15,331 bases of DNA from CAINVV01 sp964506325 (GCA_964506325.1 CAZDLO010000087.1:1-15331), one strand, 5' to 3'. Counted from the first letter of the stretch, positions 6,338-14,782 are shown. Notes: a model not told the origin generated them from the letters alone. Numbers and translations are program-made.

Positions 6338-7672
6338 ATGAAACTCTGGGAAAAAGGGACAAAGATCAATGAACTTATCGAATCTTTTACGGTTGGGAAA
6401 GATCGTGAAATGGATTCTTTCCTGGCAAAATTCGATGTCATCGGTTCCCTGGCACATATACGTATGCTTGAGCATATTGGGTTGCTGCAATCAGACGAAC
6501 TTCTTCCGCTGTCCGCAACACTCAAAGACATATACAGGGAGATACTGGAAGGAAATTTCACCATTGAGGAAGGTGTAGAAGATATCCACTCTCAAATTGA
6601 ACTTATGCTTACAGCCCGGCTGGGTGAGATGGGAAAAAAGATCCACAGCGGCAGGTCACGCAACGACCAGGTTCTTCTCGATCTGAAACTGTTCACCAGG
6701 GATGCCATAGAAACAGTCGCCATAAACACGACTGCACTTTTCGATGTATTAATTTCCCAGGGCGACCGCTACAAAAACATTCTGATGCCCGGCTATACCC
6801 ATTTACAGGTAGCCATGCCCTCCTCCTTTGGCCTTTGGTTCAGTGCCTATGCTGAAAGCCTGGCAGACGACCTGATGTTATTACAGGCAGCCTACAGGGT
6901 TGCCGATCAGAATCCGCTTGGATCTGCAGCAGGTTATGGCTCCTCATTTCCGCTCAACCGCCAGATGACAACAGACCTCCTCGGATTTGAATCCATGAAT
7001 TACAATGTAGTCTATGCCCAGATGGGACGCGGGAAAATGGAAAGGACTGTACTTTCAGCCCTGGCATCCATTGCATCCACGCTCTCCAGGCTTGCTTATG
7101 ATGTTTGCCTTTTCATGAGCCAGAATTTTGATTTTGTCAGGCTGCCTGATGAACTGACCACAGGTTCCAGCATCATGCCCCACAAAAAAAACCCTGATGT
7201 ATTCGAACTTCTGCGTGCCCATTGCAACAAGATTCAGGCCCTTCCCTCACAAATGCTTACCATCACCAACAACCTGCCCAGCGGGTATTTCAGGGATATG
7301 CAACTGACCAAGGAGTTGTTCATTCCAACATTCGGGGAATTGAATGAATGCCTGAAAATTGCTTCCTTTGCCCTGGAAAACATCCATGTAAATGAAAATA
7401 TACTGGAAGACGACCGATACCGGTTTGTGTACAGCGTTGAAGAGGTAAACCGCCTTGTACTATCCGGAACTCCTTTCCGGGATGCCTACAGGATAGTTGG
7501 GAGCGCTATCGATAACAATCAATTCAACCCTGAAAGGCAAATACTGCATACCCACGAAGGCAGCATCGGCAATCTGTGTCTTGATAAAATTGAGGACAGG
7601 ATGAAAAGGATTTATGCCGGCTTCAATTTCCAGAGGGCATCCGATGCTATCGATGGCCTGTTGGCCGACTGA
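6338..7672 (+). CDS. argH: Argininosuccinate lyase
   Basis: Last step of arginine synthesis: cleaves argininosuccinate to arginine and fumarate; homotetrameric member of the fumarase/aspartase superfamily. Visible signatures are HSGRSRNDQV (residues 103-112), GYTHLQVAMP (152-161, with the catalytic-region His155) and the family loop GSSIMPHKKNPD (276-287) carrying the catalytic Ser. His replaces the more usual Gln in MPQKKNP. The 444-residue length fits. The frame is open back to 6164, but alignment from memory with other ArgH proteins starts at MKLWEKGTKIN, so ATG 6338 is chosen; the extra 58 codons look non-coding. The 183-bp gap from the PerR-type gene holds a 6-bp stem (CCGGGA/TCCCGG, near 6279-6299) of unknown use. 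No other arg gene is in the window. Confidence 0.95.
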   Translation: MKLWEKGTKINELIESFTVGKDREMDSFLAKFDVIGSLAHIRMLEHIGLLQSDELLPLSATLKDIYREILEGNFTIEEGVEDIHSQIELMLTARLGEMGKKIHSGRSRNDQVLLDLKLFTRDAIETVAINTTALFDVLISQGDRYKNILMPGYTHLQVAMPSSFGLWFSAYAESLADDLMLLQAAYRVADQNPLGSAAGYGSSFPLNRQMTTDLLGFESMNYNVVYAQMGRGKMERTVLSALASIASTLSRLAYDVCLFMSQNFDFVRLPDELTTGSSIMPHKKNPDVFELLRAHCNKIQALPSQMLTITNNLPSGYFRDMQLTKELFIPTFGELNECLKIASFALENIHVNENILEDDRYRFVYSVEEVNRLVLSGTPFRDAYRIVGSAIDNNQFNPERQILHTHEGSIGNLCLDKIEDRMKRIYAGFNFQRASDAIDGLLAD

Positions 7673-7849
7673 ACTTTACTGATCCTGAAATTGGGAGATG
7701 CAAGCCGTCGATACCCCTTACCCCCCCTGACCTGTCATACACTATTCAAAGGATTGGCAGAAAATGGTATTGATTTAAAAATATTCCTGGAGTCTTTATT
7801 CAAAAAAAATGAAAATGCGGGAATACGGGGAATTAGGCTACTTCAATAA
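7673..7849 (+). pseudogene. Open, protein-like stretch in frame after the argH stop; origin unknown
   Basis: Directly after the argH TGA (7670-7672) the same frame stays open for 58 codons to TAA 7847-7849. The translation looks like real protein (for example LFKGLAENGIDLKIFLESLF near 7742-7801) but has no ATG. It does not resemble the C-terminus of ArgH as I know it, because argH is already full length. It may be the tail of a lost gene joined to argH, or be open by chance. The rest of the gap to the terminator (7850-7910) shows nothing. Confidence 0.2.
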
Positions 7850-7910
7850 TTCTTGCCATGAATTTATCCATCCTTTGCAAAAAATCAATCTGATAATGCC
7901 TTGTAAACAA

Positions 7911-7948
7911 AAAAAACCGGGATTCCTGATGGTGAACCCCGGTTTTTT
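7911..7948. terminator. Two-way intrinsic terminator between argH and gdhA
   Basis: A perfect 11-bp stem (AAAAAACCGGG at 7911-7921 with CCCGGTTTTTT at 7938-7948) encloses a 16-nt loop. The flanking A run and T run give a U tract in both directions. It lies 14 nt past the gdhA stop codon on the - strand and also serves any transcript from argH. Confidence 0.92.
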
Positions 7949-7962
7949 GTGCATTATTTAAA

Positions 7963-9315
7963 CTATACGACGCCCTGGACGATCATAGCTTCCGCTACCT
8001 TGATAAAGCCACCGATATTGGCACCTTTGACATAGTTGATAAACCCGTCTTTTTCAGTTCCGTGTTTCACGCAGGTTTCATGGATGTTGATCATGATCTG
8101 GTGAAGCCTTGCATCCACCTCTTCACGCGACCATGGCAGTCTCATAGAGTTTTGTGTCATCTCAAGACCTGATGTGGATACACCTCCTGCATTGGCTGCT
8201 TTACCCGGACCGTAAAGAATTTTTGCTTTAATATACACTTCAACGGCTTCAGGAGTTGATGGCATATTGGCACCTTCCGATACAAGGAAACATCCATTTT
8301 TTACAAGTAATTCAGCATCAGACTCGTTGATTTCATTTTGTGTTGCACAAGGAAAGGCCAGATCACATTTGATCACCCATGGACTTTTGCCTTCAAAGTA
8401 TTCAGCCTTGAATTTTTCAGCATATTCCTTTATGCGGCCGCGCCGGATATTTTTCAGATCCAGGACATAAGCAAGCTTCTCCTCATTGAATCCGGCAGGA
8501 TCATAAATAAAACCTGCAGAATCAGACATCGTTACAACCTTAGCACCCATAACAATCAATTTCTCGACGGCATATTGAGATACATTTCCTGATCCTGAAA
8601 CAACAGCAATTTTACCTTTTAGGTCCTGATTTCGCGTTTTCAGCATCTCTTCTGCAAAATAAACGGCTCCGTAACCAGTTGCTTCAGGTCTGATCAAACT
8701 TCCACCCCATTCTATTGCCTTCCCGGTTAGGACACCGGTAAATTCATTGCGGATCCTTTTGTACTGACCATACAAGTATCCAATTTCACGGCCCCCTACA
8801 CCAATGTCTCCAGCCGGTACATCCGTATCAGCGCCTATGAATCGCTGTAATTCAGTCATGAAACTCTGGCAGAACCTCATTACTTCGTTGTCCGATTTTC
8901 CTTTCGGATCAAAGTCGGATCCGCCTTTCCCTCCACCCATTGGAAGGGTAGTAAGGCTATTTTTAAATACCTGTTCGAAGGCAAGAAATTTCAGGATCCC
9001 CAGGTTCACCGTCGGGTGAAAACGCAGTCCTCCCTTGTAAGGACCAATCGCACTGTTCATCTGAATCCTGAAACCCCTGTTTATCTGAATCTGGCCATCG
9101 TCATCTACCCATGGCACCCTGAACATGATCACACGCTCCGGTTCAACCATTCTTTCAAGGATCTTGGAATACTGATACTTCGGATTCTCTTCGATGAAGG
9201 GCATCAGTGTCTCGACTACTTCCTTCACAGCCTGGTGAAACTCAGACTCCCCTGGATTCTTGGCAATTACCTTAGCCATGAAATCATTAACTTTTACCTC
9301 TAAAATGTCTGCCAT
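7963..9315 (-). CDS. gdhA: Glutamate dehydrogenase, hexameric type, probably NADP(H)-using
   Basis: Interconverts 2-oxoglutarate plus ammonia and glutamate; a main route of ammonium assimilation in Bacteroidetes. The N-terminal catalytic domain shows PYKGGLRFHP (92-101, Lys94), Lys118, PMGGGKGGSDFDP (125-137, catalytic Lys130) and PAGDIGVGGREIGY (167-180, Asp170). The Rossmann domain follows with GSGNVSQYA (241-249) and SDS at 264-266. The SDS segment suits NADP(H), but cofactor choice cannot be settled by eye. The length of 450 residues is typical of the small hexameric GDH group. The frame is open to 9414, but that upstream part is ordinary leader sequence; ATG 9315 gives the normal MADILEVKVN start. 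A -7 box lies about 88 nt upstream. The gene appears monocistronic. Confidence 0.96.
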   Translation of the reverse strand: MADILEVKVNDFMAKVIAKNPGESEFHQAVKEVVETLMPFIEENPKYQYSKILERMVEPERVIMFRVPWVDDDGQIQINRGFRIQMNSAIGPYKGGLRFHPTVNLGILKFLAFEQVFKNSLTTLPMGGGKGGSDFDPKGKSDNEVMRFCQSFMTELQRFIGADTDVPAGDIGVGGREIGYLYGQYKRIRNEFTGVLTGKAIEWGGSLIRPEATGYGAVYFAEEMLKTRNQDLKGKIAVVSGSGNVSQYAVEKLIVMGAKVVTMSDSAGFIYDPAGFNEEKLAYVLDLKNIRRGRIKEYAEKFKAEYFEGKSPWVIKCDLAFPCATQNEINESDAELLVKNGCFLVSEGANMPSTPEAVEVYIKAKILYGPGKAANAGGVSTSGLEMTQNSMRLPWSREEVDARLHQIMINIHETCVKHGTEKDGFINYVKGANIGGFIKVAEAMIVQGVV

Positions 9316-9402
9316 TGCAATTATATTTATTTTGTTGAAAAATATTTTTGGAATACGATTCCTGGTGATTGAAAAAGGATATACTGAAGATTCCTTCGCA
9401 AT

Positions 9403-9410
9403 CAAAAGTA
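9403..9410 (-). promoter_or_regulatory. Predicted -7 box of the gdhA promoter
   Basis: Read on the - strand this is TACTTTTG, a perfect TAnnTTTG. It would give a leader of about 80 nt. The nearest TTTG upstream is 27 nt away, too far for a standard -33 element, so the promoter is only partly supported. Confidence 0.4.
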
Positions 9411-9420
9411 GCACACAATG

Positions 9421-9440
9421 AAAAATTGCCTGTGCGGCAA
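9421..9440 (-). terminator. Weak hairpin with T tract, possible terminator for the LuxR-type gene
   Basis: On the - strand TTGCC-GCACA-GGCAA is followed by TTTTT. The stem is only 5 bp and sits about 150 nt past the stop codon of the LuxR-type gene, just before the gdhA promoter. It could insulate gdhA from upstream transcription, but it is much weaker than the two other terminators in the window. Confidence 0.35.
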
Positions 9441-9589
9441 AGATGCAATTACGTGTTTCACTTATAGGCTTCTGCCTGTGTCAATATTGGGGGAAACCTG
9501 TAAGGCAGGAGAGAGGATAATTGTGAAATTCCCGCCAGGGGACCAAACAGGCAAAAATTAATCCATCCGAGGAAAACAGAAGTAGCGGA

Positions 9590-10243
9590 CTAAATGTCTA
9601 TTATATTGTTTCTAATGCCAAACTTCACCATGTCAACAGTACTTTTCAGGTTGAGTTTCTGCATGATGTGATTTTTATGTGACTCTACTGTTCTTACACT
9701 GATAAAGAAATGGCAGGCAATTTCCTGGTTGGAATGGCTTTCTCCCCACATTTTCAGAATCTCATTTTCCCGCGTGCTTAGCATGGCTGTTGCAATGCCT
9801 GGATTGAGCTCCTCGGTCCTGAGTTTGGAGATATACCTGTTAAGAACCAGATGGGTAATTGACTTACTGAAATAATCATGACCGTTTCTGAGTGTAAAAA
9901 TCGCCTCGATAAGGTCATTTCTGTCTGAATCCATACCAAGGAAACCCTTAGCGCCAGCCTTCATTGTTTTGAGTACAATCTCTTCACTGTCAATAACGGA
10001 ACTTATCAGCACCTTAACTTTCGGATTACTGATATTCAATTGAACGATCAGGTTGTAATTTTTGGTAGAGATATCATGCAAATTGAGGATCAGGACATGA
10101 ACCTGCATTGTTTTTATCTTGTCGGAAAGGATACTCCGGTCATTGCATACCAGTACCACCCTGAGATCATTTATACCGGACAATAGCCGGGAAAGGCCCT
10201 CTGATACGAGTTTGTGTTCATCAAATATGGCAATATCAATCAT
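9590..10243 (-). CDS. LuxR/NarL-type transcription regulator with a degenerate receiver domain
   Basis: Two-domain regulator of 217 residues. Residues 1-118 form a response-regulator receiver fold: the acidic pair Asp8-Glu9 is present, but the phospho-acceptor position in VLILNLHD is Asn54, not Asp, and the conserved Lys in GFLGM is Met104. The usual Thr/Ser position is Ser81 or Ser82. Residues 153-217 are an intact LuxR-type helix-turn-helix (LSTRENEILK, then SNQEIACHFFISVRTVESH). It therefore probably binds DNA as usual but cannot be switched by normal Asp phosphorylation. No histidine kinase is adjacent. Upstream, in the same direction and 302 bp away, is the gene for a large GAF/receiver/ATP-grasp protein, a plausible partner. 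A target promoter cannot be named. Confidence 0.88.
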   Translation of the reverse strand: MIDIAIFDEHKLVSEGLSRLLSGINDLRVVLVCNDRSILSDKIKTMQVHVLILNLHDISTKNYNLIVQLNISNPKVKVLISSVIDSEEIVLKTMKAGAKGFLGMDSDRNDLIEAIFTLRNGHDYFSKSITHLVLNRYISKLRTEELNPGIATAMLSTRENEILKMWGESHSNQEIACHFFISVRTVESHKNHIMQKLNLKSTVDMVKFGIRNNIIDI

Positions 10244-10545
10244 CCCTTTATCAATGTATTATTTCATTTCCCTCCCAATTATCCAGGGTTTGTTTCATAC
10301 GTAAATAATAGTATTAATATTTTGAATATCAGATCGAACGCATGGAACCCCCAGGGCAATTTACATACTATTTTGTGAACGAAAGCGCATGAGGGTTTCA
10401 TCTGTTGTTACTGTCACGGGTTCAATTTATAACGAATTGGCACAAATGGCCAGATAAAAGCCGAAATGGAACCTGCATCAGGCCTACATGCGTATTCCAT
10501 ACTCGTACGATGCTATTCAATGAGCTAAATGACAACAAATTGACT
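10244..10545. other. Intergenic region between the LuxR-type gene and the large signalling gene
   Basis: 302 bp without a convincing gene. It holds the leader of the LuxR-type gene and the 3' flank of the large gene, both read on the - strand. I see no hairpin with a T tract and no perfect TAnnTTTG box, so it cannot be decided whether the two genes share a transcript. Purine-rich sequence ending AAAGGG lies directly before the LuxR-type start codon, too close for a normal Shine-Dalgarno site. Confidence 0.5.
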
Positions 10546-13500
10546 TCACAATAAGATCGCTGATGTTTTATGTTTTCCATCCATCAGAATGGTGAGCGCC
10601 TTTTTAAAATGAACATGTTTAAAATAGTTGGTTTGATGCATAATTTTCTGGTCCTTCAACTCATCCCACTGGATGAAATCAGTATAGGAATTATGCTGAA
10701 CTGAAAAATACCCTATATTCATAGACGTTACGTTGTGAAAAAAATGTGATCCAAGCGATGAATCCAGCGGGTAATTATTGAGGCTTACCTCGACTATAAC
10801 CTTTGCATTGGATATTTGCGACCAGTTTACAGGTATGCCAACAAACCTGTCCTGACTGCCCCATCTGCCAGGCCCTATCAATATATACTGCCTGTTTTGA
10901 TGTGTCATTATCCGGTTTAAATGCTCAATCTCCTCGGCCATCTGAAGGGTCTTGAGTTTATTGAACTTTTCATTGTCCACGTAAATAACATCATGAATAT
11001 CACCAATTTCCCCATTCCCTACGCTTGATTTGGTGAACAGCAACATCTGTGATCTGCTCAGATTATCAAGGTCAATCTTTTGTTTGAACTGATCACCGAT
11101 CAGTGGCTTGATTTGCAGGAGATAAAAAGTTGGCAAGCTATTCACTCCAGGCTCCAGGTCGACGGCATATTCAATTTCGACAGGTGAACCGAAGGCTTCC
11201 TTGATTGTATTCAACAACACACTAATTGTCTCAGAAAGAGGAATGTAGTTATATTGGAGAATGTCTGCAAAATTTATAATCCGGGGGCCGTAGGCACTCA
11301 ACCCCGATTCTACCCTATCATTATTAGGGTTATAAACCGAAGCACAATGCCTTAATGCGCCGTGCTTCTCTGCCTCACTGATATCCAGCAGCTTTAATGC
11401 AGCAAGTTCGCCATGTTTCAGAAAATCGACATTTATCTCACTGCAGTCGAGGGCATAAAACTGAACCTGGGAACTGTTAATCAAGTCTTTGATGCTGTAC
11501 ATAGATACTTTCGGGTACCGGGGTGAAAAGCGGAATGATTTCCAACCGTCAACGACATAGGTTCCCAACCCGACGGCAGCAACAGCAAAACCTTCGTCAG
11601 GTTTCATGTTGGCAACCGGATAATAGTTATAAGACTGTGCGACTCCGCTAATATGCGGATAATAATATTTCTCATAACTTTTGCCTACCAGTTCCTGAAG
11701 CACCACTGCCATTTTTTCCTCTTCAATCTTATGGTGCACAACAGTGAAATAATTCCGGGCTTTCACAGAAAAGGTGGATGCATAAACCAACTTGATGGCC
11801 GTAGCGATCTGTTCAAGAACTTTTTTCTTGTTGGAAGTATTATTAGGAATGAGATAGGTGTCGAATACACCTGCAAAAGGCTGGGTTATTGAATCCTCCG
11901 AGGAGCTGGAAGACCTTACTGCAATTGGTTTGTCGATCTGGGAAACAAAAACCTTCAGTTTTTTAAGCAATGAAATGGAAAGGGGCGCATTTGCAAAATG
12001 GTATCTCAGTTCATCGTAAGAAATAGCAGGATCCAGTATTTTGTCAAACAGCTTGTTTTTTGAAATAAACCGCTGAAACTCATCGGTGCCAATGACAACG
12101 GTTATTGGGGTCAGAATATTGATCCTGTTAGCCAGTGTAGGAAATTCAAGATTGTAAATCAATGTGTTTACGAATGCCAGTCCACGACCTTTCCCTCCCA
12201 GCGAGCCACTGGCAAATGAGACGATATTTTTTTCATCCAGGGTGGAGGTCTCATCATAATTCAGAATCTTCCCCTTTTTCTTTTCATCCTTGTACTTTTT
12301 AATGGTATCCAGAAAAAACTGCCTGGATTCATTCATGTTTTTAAATGAATCAACCGGAACAGGGTTCAGCGTTCTTGCAAGCTGAATTTCTCCGCGGGCC
12401 ATCAGCCACAATGACAACTGGTTCTCTGATGCATGAAGGTAAAGTGATTCATCCGGAACTTCCTGCAATAAAGTTTCAAATTCTCTCAGCGACTTGGCAA
12501 TTCCGATCTTATTACCTTCCTTATCGCGGAATACAAAATTCCCAAAACCAAGGTAGCTGTTCAGGTAATGTTTCAGATCATTGAGCAGGGTTTCCGAATT
12601 TTTATTGATAAAGGCAACTTCCAGTTCTTTCGCCAGTTTCTCATTACGGTCCTCCGAAGATTGGAGAATTATGGGAAGCTTGGAGATATGAGATTTCACG
12701 TACCTGATAAATTTTGCCCCTGCGTGCTTGTCCAGCTTTCCAACCTTGTCAAACTCAACATCTGAAATAACACAAAGCATGAAATCCTTATATTTGTTGA
12801 AAATGGCGATCGCCTCCTCATAGTTGCGGGCAAGAAGAATTTTGGGCCTGGAGCGCATACGGCAGATTTTATCCAGTTCATTCTTCTCCACTTCAGGCAG
12901 AAGCTGCTGAACCTGGGTAAAGACAATGTCATAAAGAATCTGCAGATACCTTGAATAGTAGAGAGGCGAATCTTCAATCAACAGAATCACCCTCACCAAT
13001 CCGATCTTGGTGTCATTTTCAACATTAACCTTATCTTCCGTAGATTTGACGATGGCAAAAAGAATCAGTGAGTCTCCATTCCATACAAACAGCTTATCTA
13101 TTGATCGAGTGGTTGGCACAAGTTCCTCAAAATACCTGACATCGCTTTTCTTGTTCAGGAGCAGGTAAATGGGAATGGACTCATTTTTTGCACGGATCTG
13201 TTCGCTGAGTAATACCGGAGTTTCGCGATCCATGCCTGCCATCAGGATTACCAGGTCGAAATGGCTGGTTTCCATCAGCTCAAGAGCCTCCCCGGCAGAC
13301 GACACACCGGTAATCCTGGGAACGGAAAACAGACTGTACTGGTAAATCTCACCCATGAATTTCTCAAAAAATGAGTCTTCACTCTCCAGGATGAAAGCGT
13401 CGTAAAGAGTTGCAACAAAAAGGATATGCTTTATCTTGTATTTCATCATATCAAGATAAATGTACTTGTCGATTGCCTGTTGATTGAAATAAAGCTGAAG

Positions 13501-14733
13501 CGGTTTTTTGTTGCTGGTAAGCGATTTTCTGAAATCATCGGTTGGTTGAATTTCCCTGGGAGGCACTCCTTTCCTGTGAATAATTTCCCGGCCTTTGAAA
13601 TTATTCAGGAAGCCGCTGATCAGTTTACCAATATTGATCAAAAGGTTTTTCTCCTCAAAAAGGAATGGACCCTCATCTTCTTTGGGAAACTGTTTCAGGT
13701 AAAATACCTCAACCGATCCCTTTTTGTTATCTATGGTAACAAAATTTTCTTTTTGAACCCAATGGGTTTCGGCAAAATTCTCACTTAAATAGGACTTGCC
13801 TTCAAAGCAAATTCTGGAACAGGCAAATTTTGGATATTGCCAGGATTTGGGGAGGATGGAACATATTTCGTGCAAAGTTTCGTCAAACGATTTCCCCTCT
13901 TCAATAATCATTGAAGTATGGTTAATTGCCTTCAGTTCCTTTAGCCGCTCGGCATTTTCGTGATGTAATTTGTTATACTCGTCACGGGTAGCAGAACCTG
14001 CAATGATGTTTGCCAGGTTGAACAACAGGTTTCGTTCCTCTTTCAGAAAAGGGCCTTCATAACTAACCGGGAATTCCTTCAGGTAAAACATTTCAATATT
14101 TCCCTTGTCTTTTGCCGGGGTTTCAAATTTCTGTTCCAGTTTCCACGGAGTTTCACTGAACCCTTTACTTGTAAACAGAAGCCTGTTGTAGGTGATCCTG
14201 CATACGGTGTATTCAGGGTATTGCCAGGACCCGGGCAGAATATTACAGATCATCTGCAGAGATTCCTCCAGGGGCTTTCCTTTTTCCAGAATCTCTGTAG
14301 TTAGGTTAATACCTTTTAATTCTTTTTGTCTCTCCGCAATATCAGCCGATAATTTTGAAAGCTGGAATTTGGAAAGCATTCCGACAAGCACAGGAACGAT
14401 AACCTCAGCGCAAGACTTTGCTTCTTCCATCATGCTATCCGGATCAGTCCAACTCAACAGTCCCGGCAGATGTAGCTCAAGAGTACCGGTCTTGTTGTCA
14501 GGCAGTATAAATGCAAGCCGAACAAAAGATTCACCTGCCCTGAATTTCTTGCTGTTGTAGGAATTACCATCAAACAGAATGCGTGAAAATACCACATTAC
14601 CTGGGAATGCTGAATTGTCAATCTCATTGCAAACCAGTCCCAGGGTTGTTTCCAGGGTCATTTTATCGGTGACAATTGCAATAAGTTTCATCACGAGCTT
14701 TCCCGGGACAAAAAAGGCAGGTTCTGTCTTCAT
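10546..14733 (-). CDS. Large multidomain signalling protein: three GAF-like repeats, two receiver-like domains, PPDK_N ATP-grasp domain, conserved C-terminal domain
   Basis: About 1395 residues, soluble, with no signal peptide or membrane segment. In order (approximate residues): three tandem GAF-like repeats (24-120, 134-245, 262-373); a degenerate receiver (429-560), where VILMAGM has Met at the phospho-Asp position and the N-terminal acid pair is missing; a second receiver (579-723) with Glu587-Asp588, Asp658 in ISDVEF and Lys711 in FINKN, so it may be phosphorylatable; a PPDK_N ATP-grasp domain (837-1211) with GSLGGKGRGLA, VRSSSSSED, FAGVFDTYL, MAVVLQELV, EIEYAVD and LLQIKP (Lys where the common motif has Arg); and a C-terminal domain with GPGRWGSQDRFVGIPV and GSHFFHNV. 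There is no swivelling phosphohistidine domain and no PEP/pyruvate barrel, so PEP synthase or PPDK activity is not expected. The start could also be GTG 14748; ATG 14733 is preferred. Substrate and output are unknown. Confidence 0.85.
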   Translation of the reverse strand: MKTEPAFFVPGKLVMKLIAIVTDKMTLETTLGLVCNEIDNSAFPGNVVFSRILFDGNSYNSKKFRAGESFVRLAFILPDNKTGTLELHLPGLLSWTDPDSMMEEAKSCAEVIVPVLVGMLSKFQLSKLSADIAERQKELKGINLTTEILEKGKPLEESLQMICNILPGSWQYPEYTVCRITYNRLLFTSKGFSETPWKLEQKFETPAKDKGNIEMFYLKEFPVSYEGPFLKEERNLLFNLANIIAGSATRDEYNKLHHENAERLKELKAINHTSMIIEEGKSFDETLHEICSILPKSWQYPKFACSRICFEGKSYLSENFAETHWVQKENFVTIDNKKGSVEVFYLKQFPKEDEGPFLFEEKNLLINIGKLISGFLNNFKGREIIHRKGVPPREIQPTDDFRKSLTSNKKPLQLYFNQQAIDKYIYLDMMKYKIKHILFVATLYDAFILESEDSFFEKFMGEIYQYSLFSVPRITGVSSAGEALELMETSHFDLVILMAGMDRETPVLLSEQIRAKNESIPIYLLLNKKSDVRYFEELVPTTRSIDKLFVWNGDSLILFAIVKSTEDKVNVENDTKIGLVRVILLIEDSPLYYSRYLQILYDIVFTQVQQLLPEVEKNELDKICRMRSRPKILLARNYEEAIAIFNKYKDFMLCVISDVEFDKVGKLDKHAGAKFIRYVKSHISKLPIILQSSEDRNEKLAKELEVAFINKNSETLLNDLKHYLNSYLGFGNFVFRDKEGNKIGIAKSLREFETLLQEVPDESLYLHASENQLSLWLMARGEIQLARTLNPVPVDSFKNMNESRQFFLDTIKKYKDEKKKGKILNYDETSTLDEKNIVSFASGSLGGKGRGLAFVNTLIYNLEFPTLANRINILTPITVVIGTDEFQRFISKNKLFDKILDPAISYDELRYHFANAPLSISLLKKLKVFVSQIDKPIAVRSSSSSEDSITQPFAGVFDTYLIPNNTSNKKKVLEQIATAIKLVYASTFSVKARNYFTVVHHKIEEEKMAVVLQELVGKSYEKYYYPHISGVAQSYNYYPVANMKPDEGFAVAAVGLGTYVVDGWKSFRFSPRYPKVSMYSIKDLINSSQVQFYALDCSEINVDFLKHGELAALKLLDISEAEKHGALRHCASVYNPNNDRVESGLSAYGPRIINFADILQYNYIPLSETISVLLNTIKEAFGSPVEIEYAVDLEPGVNSLPTFYLLQIKPLIGDQFKQKIDLDNLSRSQMLLFTKSSVGNGEIGDIHDVIYVDNEKFNKLKTLQMAEEIEHLNRIMTHQNRQYILIGPGRWGSQDRFVGIPVNWSQISNAKVIVEVSLNNYPLDSSLGSHFFHNVTSMNIGYFSVQHNSYTDFIQWDELKDQKIMHQTNYFKHVHFKKALTILMDGKHKTSAILL
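13615..14664 (-). repeat. Three tandem GAF-like repeats within the large signalling gene
   Basis: Copies lie at about 14374-14664 (A), 13999-14334 (B) and 13615-13950 (C). B and C align along their whole length and share ER.KELK.IN, LP.SWQYP, an F.ET.W segment, EVFYLK/EMFYLK and EGPFL.EE.NLL. Copy A is more diverged but aligns with C through SRILFDGNSYNSKKF against SRICFEGKSYLSENF. The shared WQYP and GPFL.EER pattern is one I know from ligand-sensing GAF-like modules of sensor histidine kinases. The copies differ too much for recent DNA duplication; this is an old protein-level repeat. Confidence 0.75.
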
Positions 14734-14782
14734 TATTTTTCTTTTCACGTTGGATGAATATTTATGCGCAGACTATCGTTTA

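Noticed and set aside
9316..9414. 33-residue N-terminal extension of the gdhA frame
   Set aside because: It covers the A/T-rich leader and most of the region downstream of the predicted -7 box; the family starts at the MADILEV-equivalent position.
9453..9464. 12-mer GTGTTTCACTTA shared with 15179-15190
   Set aside because: Several 12-base matches are expected by chance in 15 kb, and the contexts differ.
10546..14733. Annotation as PEP synthase or pyruvate phosphate dikinase
   Set aside because: Only the ATP-grasp domain is shared; the phosphohistidine and PEP/pyruvate domains are absent.
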